Shown here in pieces: positions 57,611 through 64,000 of a DNA stretch of 64,000 nucleotides; within the stretch, counting starts at the first letter, position 1; every line of letters begins with the position of its first letter. The stretch is from Dictyobacter arantiisoli (GTDB lineage: Bacteria; Chloroflexota; Ktedonobacteria; Ktedonobacterales; Ktedonobacteraceae). The notes below the pieces were generated by a model that saw only the letters and a list, made by a program, of their open reading frames with translations, had not been told where the DNA came from and searched no databases. The DNA lies in assembly GCF_008326305.1 (NCBI RefSeq), contig NZ_BIXY01000022.1, positions 1-64,000 on the forward strand, read 5' to 3'. Position numbers and translations under genes: made by a program.

Positions 57611-60600
57611 ACAAAAGCATATCCATCATCTGTTTGAAGCGCAGGTAGAGCGCACGCCAGAGGCCATCGCAGTGATCTTCGAAGGCTCAACATTGACCTA
57701 TGAAGAACTCAATTGTCGGGCAAATCAGATTGCAGGTTATCTATCTGCTCATGGTGTCAAACACAATACAACCGTTGGGCTCTGCCTGGAATACTCAGGA
57801 GAATTCGTTGCAGGACTCCTTGGTATTCTCAAGGCGGGAGGAACATTCGTCTTACTCGATCCGTCCCATCCACTGAAATGGCTGGAGCATATGCTTCAAG
57901 CCGCTCCTGTGCAGGTTCTACTTACACAGGAGAAATGGTTGGCTCATTTGCCACCTTCTGATGGTACGACTATCTGCCTTGACGGTGAAATACCGGACCT
58001 CAAACCAACAAACCAGGAGAACGAAGAATTCACAGAAACACAGAACGTTGCCTCCTACTTCTACACATCTGGTCGCTACCTGGTGCTGGAGCAGCAACAA
58101 CTGTATCAGCAGTTTAAATGGTGGCAGAAGCGATTTGCGCTCTCTGCTACTGATACCCTGCTCTCTCACTCTTCACCCACCGAAGGAGCTACTCTACGCG
58201 ATATTTTCTGGTCCCTTACTTCGGGCGCTCGTCTTCTGATTGCTCGACAAGCATGGCTAGAGGATCAAGACACATTGTGGCAACTACTCATCGAGTATCA
58301 GGTTAGTAGTGTACATACAACCACGCTGTCGCTATCCTTATTTGCCGCTCGCTCTTTGCCAACAACGTTGCACCTGATACTGGTCAGTGGCGAACAACCT
58401 ACCGGGTCTGCAGTCAAAACGCTAACGAAACATTTCACGGGAACGCTCTCCTATCTATTTGGAGGATTAGAGACATCTCCCTATCTAGAGATGAACGCCG
58501 AGGAACAATCCGATGATCAAGGTAGTATGGCGATAGGGCGTGCGACATCTCAGTCTGTCTATATCTTGAATGCCCGACAACAGTTGGTTCCACCAGGGGG
58601 AAGTGGTGATCTCTATGTAGCAGGACCAGGAGTCGCTTCTGGATATCTCCATAGTCAATTAGAGACCGAGCAACGTTTTCTCGCTGATCCATATACTGGT
58701 GCTCGCATGTTCAGGACCGGCTTGCGAGGACGCTACAGAAATAACAGAGACGATAAAAATGGCGTCAGGCTCGAACTCTTGAGTACAGATACTCGTCAGG
58801 TCTGGATTGATGGCTATCACATTTTGCTTGATGATGTAGAACAGGCCTTGCATGCCAGTCCTACCGTCTATGATTGTCGAGTAATTGCCCATCGAGATCA
58901 GCAGGGGAAGCAAGAGTTAATAGCCTATGTCGTGACGACAGGACAGGGGTCACCAGAGGCCTGGCAAGAGCAACTGCGTGCGTCACTACCGCCTGCATGG
59001 CAACCGCATGCCTACATCCCAGTCTCTCATCTCCCTTTGCTTCCAAAAGGTGAAGTAGATGATTTGACGTTGCTCACCATGGCTCCCCCCACCACCCAAA
59101 TGCTGACACAATGGGAGCACTATTTACACAGACAGGAAGGTGTGAAACAGGTTGCCGTGGCAGTTCAAGAGCACGTCCCCACCCAGATGCCACTCCACCT
59201 GGATGATCTGCTTCCCGCATGGAGGAAGCCTCGGCAGGGGCAGGAGGAGGAACCAGCAAGGGCTCCTGTGCAGCCAGAACACCTTCTCATGAACCAGGAT
59301 GCACATCCATCCATCAATCGGGGAAGAACCTTACGGCTGGATCAGAACATCACGACGCTACCACAAGCACTCATGCAAACGGCCCGGCAACTCGGCAACG
59401 CTGGTCGCCTGATCTATGTTCTCTCCGATGGCAGCGAACTGACCTGGAGCTATCAGCAACTTCTCACCGAGGCCCGAAGCGTTCTCAGTGGACTACGACA
59501 ACTCGGCGTACGTCCAGGGGAGCGGATCATCATGCAGTTGGAATGGTGCCAGGAGTTCCTGCCGGTCCTCTGGGGCTGCCAGTTGGGAGGAATAGTCCCG
59601 GTTCCAGTCTCCATCGCCCCCACGTATGAGCAACCAACCAGTACGAGTAGCCGCCTGTATCATGCCTGGCACATGCTCGGTCAGCCACTTGTCATAGGCG
59701 GCAGCAATATCAACGCGCCATTGCAAGTTCTTGCGCAACAGGAGAAATGGGACAACTTCCAGGTCATACCTTTCAGTGCGTTACACGTGTCTGCGACAGT
59801 TGATGAAACCAGCTATGAGAGTCAGCCAGAAGATCTGGCACTGATCTTGTTAACCTCAGGCAGCACCGGGGCCGCAAAAGGGGTAATGTTGAGTCATCGG
59901 AATCTCTTGAGCATGGCCCAGGGGATGATTCAGCAGTTTGAGTTCACCCCGCAGGAAGATATCACCTTTAACTGGATGCCACTAGACCATGTGGGGGGGA
60001 TAGTGATGCTGCATCTTCGCTCACTTTTCATGGGTGGCACGCAGGTCCACGCACTCCCCCAGACGATTCTGCAAGATCCCTTGCGCTGGTTAGACGCGAT
60101 TGATCACTATCGCGCCAGTATCACCTGGACACCCAATTTCGCTCTTGGCCTACTCAATGATCGTGCGGAGGAGATTCAGCAGCGTCACTGGGATCTCTCT
60201 TCTATGCGCTACCTCTTCAATGGTGGTGAGGCCATTGTGGCTAAAGTGGCCCGCAACTTCTTACGTCTACTCCAACAGCATAGACTCTCGCCTACCGCTA
60301 TGTATCCGGCATGGGGCATGTCCGAGACATCCTCTGGTGTCATATTCTCGCGACAGTTCTCTATTGATAAGGGCAATGATGCAGATCAGCTTGTCGAGGT
60401 AGGAGAACCCATTCCAGGTTTATCGATACGCCTGGTGGACGAGAACAATCAGCTGGTGCAAGAGGGGCAGACAGGACGCCTGCAAGTACGTGGCCCCTCC
60501 GTTACCAGCGGCTACTATCAAAATGCCCAGGCCACACAGGAAGCCTTCACGGCTGATGGTTGGTTTGATACGGGCGATCTGGGCGTGATGAATGCGGCAC

Positions 60601-63600
60601 AGCTAACCCTTACAGGACGCGCCAAGGATACGATCATCATTAATGGCATCAACTACTATGGGCAGGAGATTGAAGCCGTTGTCGAAGAGCTAGAGGAGGT
60701 AGAAACCTCCTTTACAGCCGCCTGCGCCGTTCGGGACGCCGAAAGTACAACCGACCAGCTTGCTATCTTTGTCGTCAGCCAGGTTGAGGAAGCCCGCTTA
60801 CTCGAAGTGCTTAGAAAGGTACGAGCAAAAGTGAGTTCCGAGGTGGGTATCACTCCTACCTATGTCTTGCCCGTGAGCAGAGACGACATTCCCAAGACGG
60901 CCATCGGGAAGATCCAACGTACGCAACTTAAAAAACAGTTTGAGGCCGGCCAATATCGAGATTTATTGAAGGATCTAGATCGACAGCAGGGCAACGCGAA
61001 TACGCTACCCGACTGGTTTTATCGCAAATCCTGGCGACAGCGATCCATCAGCCAGCAGAGATTGCAGAATCTAGAAGGTAGCGTCCTGGTATTGATCGAC
61101 GACGAGGGAGTCGGCACCGCCCTCTGTGAGCATTTACGCCAGAAACAGCTGCGTGTCATTCGTGTTGAACAGGGCACAAACTTTGAGCAACCAGATACCG
61201 ATCACTACCGTATCAATCCGAACAATAGCGCAGATTACCACTTACTAAGTGCTGCACTGGCGGCCAAACAGATACACCTCAAACATGTCGTACACCTGTG
61301 GGGATATTGTCCGAGAAGTACAGAGAATGAAGAGAGAGGCCACCTCAAAGATGCCCGGGAGCGAGGTTTATTGAGTGTCTTACATCTGGTGCAGGCACTG
61401 GAACCCCACTGGAAAGCAGGAAGTAGCGAAAATAAGCAGCACAAAATTATGGTCGTGAACAATCAGATAGTGGCGGTCAAAGATAATGAGGAAATTGCCT
61501 ATGAGAAAACGCCAGTCGTAGGATTGCTCAAAACACTGGAGCGGGAACTTTCGTGGCTACAATGTATTCTTCTCGATATACCAATAGATAATCAAGAACA
61601 AAACGCACTTCGTATCCTGTACGATCTCTATCAGAACCAGGATGATCAAGAGGTTGCGTATCGTAATGGACAACGCTTTGTGGCTCGCCTTGAGCGTATT
61701 GACTGGTCTAAAGAAGCATCACAGCCATTACCTTTGCAGCATCAGGGCTTTTATCTGCTCACTGGCGGCCTGGGAGGTGTAGGCTATGAAATCGCATCCC
61801 ATCTGCTCCAGGATTATCAGGCTCGTCTCCTGCTCATTGGACGCACGCTTATTGCTTCTGAACAGGATGAAAGTGCTGCCACGCCTGCACAGCAAACTCT
61901 GGCGACACGACTCGCGACACTACAAGACCTGGCACGTGCCGGGGGGGCCGTACGCTATGCAACGGTCGATGTGTGTGATCTGGCAGGATTACAACGGACT
62001 GTCGCGCAGGCAGAATACGAATGGGAGAGCAAGTTGAATGGAGTATTTCATCTGGCTGCGACATTCCACGAACAAGAACTTCTGGGCGCATCGACAGAGC
62101 AGATCGAACAGATACTTCAACCTAAAGTGGAAGGCACCTGGACGCTGCATCAACTGCTCAAGGATCATCCAGGAATGCTGTTCGTCAGCTTCTCCTCTAT
62201 CAATACATTCTTCGGAGGAAGCGGTGTCGGCAGCTATGCATCAGCCAATAGTTTTCTGGAGAGTTTCTCCCACTATCAGCGAGTCCACTGCGGACTCCAA
62301 AGCTATTGTATCTCCTGGAGCATGTGGGATGAAGTTGGTATGAGCCAGGGCTACCAACTTAAAGATTTCTCACGGGCAAACGGCTACCGGCCTATCACTT
62401 CCCGACAGGGCTGGTATTCTCTATTAACGATACTGCATCACGGACCAGATCTGGTTCTGGTAGGACTGGACGACCACAATCAGAATATTCGTCGCCACAT
62501 GACCGGTCCAGGCTATGCCCTTCAAGAGGTTGTCGCATACCTTTCGCTCGAATTGCAGCGGAGCACACAACAAATCTGGCCGCCTGAGTGGAGAGATCTA
62601 CCAGACAACTACCGCCTGGTACAACTGCCAAAGCTTCCACTAAAGGAAACGGGAGAAATAGATATCGAGCGTCTGAGCAGGGTAAATCTTGTTAAGGGAC
62701 AAGCGACCGGTCAGGGGCCACACAGCGAGTTGGAGCAACAAATACTGGAGATCTGGCAACAGGTACTCAACACAACGCAGGTAGGAGTCCAGGATAATTT
62801 CTTTGAGCTCGGAGGCCATTCGCTGCTAGCCACTCAGGTTATCACGCGCTTACAACGGGCATTGCAGATCGACATAGCAGTCCGCAATCTTTTTGAACAT
62901 CCTACAGTAGAGCGTCTGGCGCAGATGATTGAGAAGCAGTATCGCCAGTTTCACGCTACTTCATCCCTCGTACCAGTGTCGCGCGCTCTACCACTTCCTG
63001 CTTCTTTCGCGCAGCAGCGCCTCTGGTTCCTGGATCAGTTGGAACCGGGGAACACAGCCTATAATATCCCTGTTACGGTCGAGTTCGAGGGCCAGCTCGA
63101 TCTGGAGGCATTTGAGCGTAGTCTGGCTCAGATCATCGAACGACACGAAGGATTACGCACGACCTTCCAGGAGCAAGATGGGCAGCTCTATCAAGTCATC
63201 GATCCACGGGGAACATCTCATCTCATCCTTATTGATCTGCAAACACTTGCACTGGAGAAACGAGAGAAGATTGCCAGAGCATTAAGCGAGCAAGAGACGC
63301 GACTTCCTTTTAATCTAAGTAAAGGGCCGCTACTCCGTTACTGCCTCTGGCGCTTGAGCGAGCAAAAATACTGGCTACGCTTAAATATGCACCACATTGT
63401 CTCCGATGGTTGGTCGATGAACATCCTGGTACAAGAACTAACCAGCCTTTATACTGCATTCACACAAAAAAAGGATACCAATCTGCCAGCATTGCCGGTG
63501 CAGTATGCTGACTATGCCCTCTGGCAACGTCAATGGCTACAAGGGGAGGTTTTACAGCAACAACTCGACTACTGGAAACAGCAGCTTGCAGGCATCATTC

Positions 63601-64000
63601 CCATCGCACTACCGACCGACTATCCCAGACCACCTATCCAGACCTTTGAGGGTAGGCGTCAACGCCTGCGCTTGTCAGCCGAGCTGAGTAAGCAGGTGCA
63701 AGTACTTTCTCAGCGAGAAGGAGTAACGCTCTTCATGACTCTCCTGGCGGCGTTCAACATACTCCTACATTATTCCACCAGTCAGGATGATCTTGTCGTA
63801 GGAACGAATGTCTCTAATCGCGCACAAGCGGAAACAGAAGGGGTAATCGGCTTTTTTGTGAACCAGCTCGTGTTGCGCACCAACCTCTCGGCTAATCCCA
63901 GTTTCCGCGAGCTCTTGCAGAAGGTCAAGGAAGTTGCCCTTGGTGCCTATGCTCATCAGGATCTTCCCTTTGATCGCTTGCTTATGGAACTCAACCCGGA
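57600..64000 (+). CDS. NRPS5 (partial): pseudoA-AL-KR-T-C..., open at right edge
   Basis: The ATG at 57600 overlaps the NRPS4 stop by 11 bp and has a GGAAAGGGACGG site. The frame is open to the window end (at least 2133 residues). Residues 1-500 have the A-domain shape but lack the key motifs: the phosphate loop is YTSGRYLV instead of YTSGSTGxPKG, YGPTE is LFGGLETS, and the A7/A8 region is FRTGLRGRYRNN. It is very likely inactive. An acyl-AMP ligase (about 584-1120; LLTSGSTGAAKG, GMSETSSG, KTAIGKIQR) and a ketoreductase (about 1381-1650; GGLGGVG, SFSSINTFFGG with Tyr) follow. T (GGHSLL, about 1739) and an intact C (HHIVSDGW, about 1931) come last. The subunit starts without a C domain because NRPS4 ends with one. 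Later modules and release domain lie outside the window. Confidence 0.93.
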   Translation, partial: MTNKQKHIHHLFEAQVERTPEAIAVIFEGSTLTYEELNCRANQIAGYLSAHGVKHNTTVGLCLEYSGEFVAGLLGILKAGGTFVLLDPSHPLKWLEHMLQAAPVQVLLTQEKWLAHLPPSDGTTICLDGEIPDLKPTNQENEEFTETQNVASYFYTSGRYLVLEQQQLYQQFKWWQKRFALSATDTLLSHSSPTEGATLRDIFWSLTSGARLLIARQAWLEDQDTLWQLLIEYQVSSVHTTTLSLSLFAARSLPTTLHLILVSGEQPTGSAVKTLTKHFTGTLSYLFGGLETSPYLEMNAEEQSDDQGSMAIGRATSQSVYILNARQQLVPPGGSGDLYVAGPGVASGYLHSQLETEQRFLADPYTGARMFRTGLRGRYRNNRDDKNGVRLELLSTDTRQVWIDGYHILLDDVEQALHASPTVYDCRVIAHRDQQGKQELIAYVVTTGQGSPEAWQEQLRASLPPAWQPHAYIPVSHLPLLPKGEVDDLTLLTMAPPTTQMLTQWEHYLHRQEGVKQVAVAVQEHVPTQMPLHLDDLLPAWRKPRQGQEEEPARAPVQPEHLLMNQDAHPSINRGRTLRLDQNITTLPQALMQTARQLGNAGRLIYVLSDGSELTWSYQQLLTEARSVLSGLRQLGVRPGERIIMQLEWCQEFLPVLWGCQLGGIVPVPVSIAPTYEQPTSTSSRLYHAWHMLGQPLVIGGSNINAPLQVLAQQEKWDNFQVIPFSALHVSATVDETSYESQPEDLALILLTSGSTGAAKGVMLSHRNLLSMAQGMIQQFEFTPQEDITFNWMPLDHVGGIVMLHLRSLFMGGTQVHALPQTILQDPLRWLDAIDHYRASITWTPNFALGLLNDRAEEIQQRHWDLSSMRYLFNGGEAIVAKVARNFLRLLQQHRLSPTAMYPAWGMSETSSGVIFSRQFSIDKGNDADQLVEVGEPIPGLSIRLVDENNQLVQEGQTGRLQVRGPSVTSGYYQNAQATQEAFTADGWFDTGDLGVMNAAQLTLTGRAKDTIIINGINYYGQEIEAVVEELEEVETSFTAACAVRDAESTTDQLAIFVVSQVEEARLLEVLRKVRAKVSSEVGITPTYVLPVSRDDIPKTAIGKIQRTQLKKQFEAGQYRDLLKDLDRQQGNANTLPDWFYRKSWRQRSISQQRLQNLEGSVLVLIDDEGVGTALCEHLRQKQLRVIRVEQGTNFEQPDTDHYRINPNNSADYHLLSAALAAKQIHLKHVVHLWGYCPRSTENEERGHLKDARERGLLSVLHLVQALEPHWKAGSSENKQHKIMVVNNQIVAVKDNEEIAYEKTPVVGLLKTLERELSWLQCILLDIPIDNQEQNALRILYDLYQNQDDQEVAYRNGQRFVARLERIDWSKEASQPLPLQHQGFYLLTGGLGGVGYEIASHLLQDYQARLLLIGRTLIASEQDESAATPAQQTLATRLATLQDLARAGGAVRYATVDVCDLAGLQRTVAQAEYEWESKLNGVFHLAATFHEQELLGASTEQIEQILQPKVEGTWTLHQLLKDHPGMLFVSFSSINTFFGGSGVGSYASANSFLESFSHYQRVHCGLQSYCISWSMWDEVGMSQGYQLKDFSRANGYRPITSRQGWYSLLTILHHGPDLVLVGLDDHNQNIRRHMTGPGYALQEVVAYLSLELQRSTQQIWPPEWRDLPDNYRLVQLPKLPLKETGEIDIERLSRVNLVKGQATGQGPHSELEQQILEIWQQVLNTTQVGVQDNFFELGGHSLLATQVITRLQRALQIDIAVRNLFEHPTVERLAQMIEKQYRQFHATSSLVPVSRALPLPASFAQQRLWFLDQLEPGNTAYNIPVTVEFEGQLDLEAFERSLAQIIERHEGLRTTFQEQDGQLYQVIDPRGTSHLILIDLQTLALEKREKIARALSEQETRLPFNLSKGPLLRYCLWRLSEQKYWLRLNMHHIVSDGWSMNILVQELTSLYTAFTQKKDTNLPALPVQYADYALWQRQWLQGEVLQQQLDYWKQQLAGIIPIALPTDYPRPPIQTFEGRRQRLRLSAELSKQVQVLSQREGVTLFMTLLAAFNILLHYSTSQDDLVVGTNVSNRAQAETEGVIGFFVNQLVLRTNLSANPSFRELLQKVKEVALGAYAHQDLPFDRLLMELNP

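Noticed and set aside
1-64000. tRNA, rRNA or known riboswitch
   Set aside because: No cloverleaf, rRNA core or riboswitch pattern was recognised in the gaps between genes. A covariance-model search would be needed to exclude them fully.

Overview
The window looks like a chromosome segment of a soil bacterium of the Chloroflexota/Ktedonobacteria type. That is an inference from style: a membrane Ser/Thr kinase, large NRPS genes without actinomycete-level GC, scattered repeat elements and decayed regulator genes. No marker gene in the window proves the taxonomy. About 46 kb is one non-ribosomal peptide synthetase (NRPS) locus that continues past the right edge.

Left flank (1-10600): a partial DDE transposase/integrase (minus strand, cut by the window start), an MBL-fold hydrolase, a one-TM Ser/Thr protein kinase, a hairpin-rich 0.7 kb spacer, a GH38 alpha-mannosidase, a divergent ArsR-regulator/MFS-exporter pair with a palindromic operator candidate, and two decayed regulators. 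One of these is a TetR N-terminal stub that still has a good promoter/operator; the other is an ArsR-like C-terminal remnant.

Minus-strand accessory operon (10607-17848, transcribed leftward): TauD/SyrP-type dioxygenase, SbnA-like and SbnB-like enzymes (2,3-diaminopropionate supply), MbtH-like protein, two small conserved-looking proteins, and an ABC exporter. It is interrupted by two related MITE-like elements with the same terminal inverted repeats. One of them carries a 34-bp tandem array.

Plus-strand NRPS operon (18343 to >64000): NRPS1 (C*-A-T-C-A-T-C-A-T-C-TauD), NRPS2 (C*-A-T-C), a free TauD hydroxylase, NRPS3 (C*-A-T-C-A-T-C), NRPS4 (C*-A-T-C-[A fragment]-AL-KR-T-C-A-T-C) and NRPS5 (pseudoA-AL-KR-T-C..., open at the right edge). 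C* is a condensation-like domain without the HHxxxDG motif. All four C* domains sit directly before an A domain whose specificity code, read by eye, is Asp (DLTKxGHxGK) or Asn (DLTKVGEVGK). None of the other A domains has one. With three SyrP-like hydroxylases, one of them fused to NRPS1, this points to a peptide rich in beta-hydroxy-Asp/Asn. The remaining building blocks appear to be diamino-acid-like residues, a Ser and at least two reduced acyl (hydroxy-acid) units from duplicated AL-KR modules. The product could be an iron-binding or other metal-binding (lipo)depsipeptide. No thioesterase or termination module is visible; it would lie to the right of the window.
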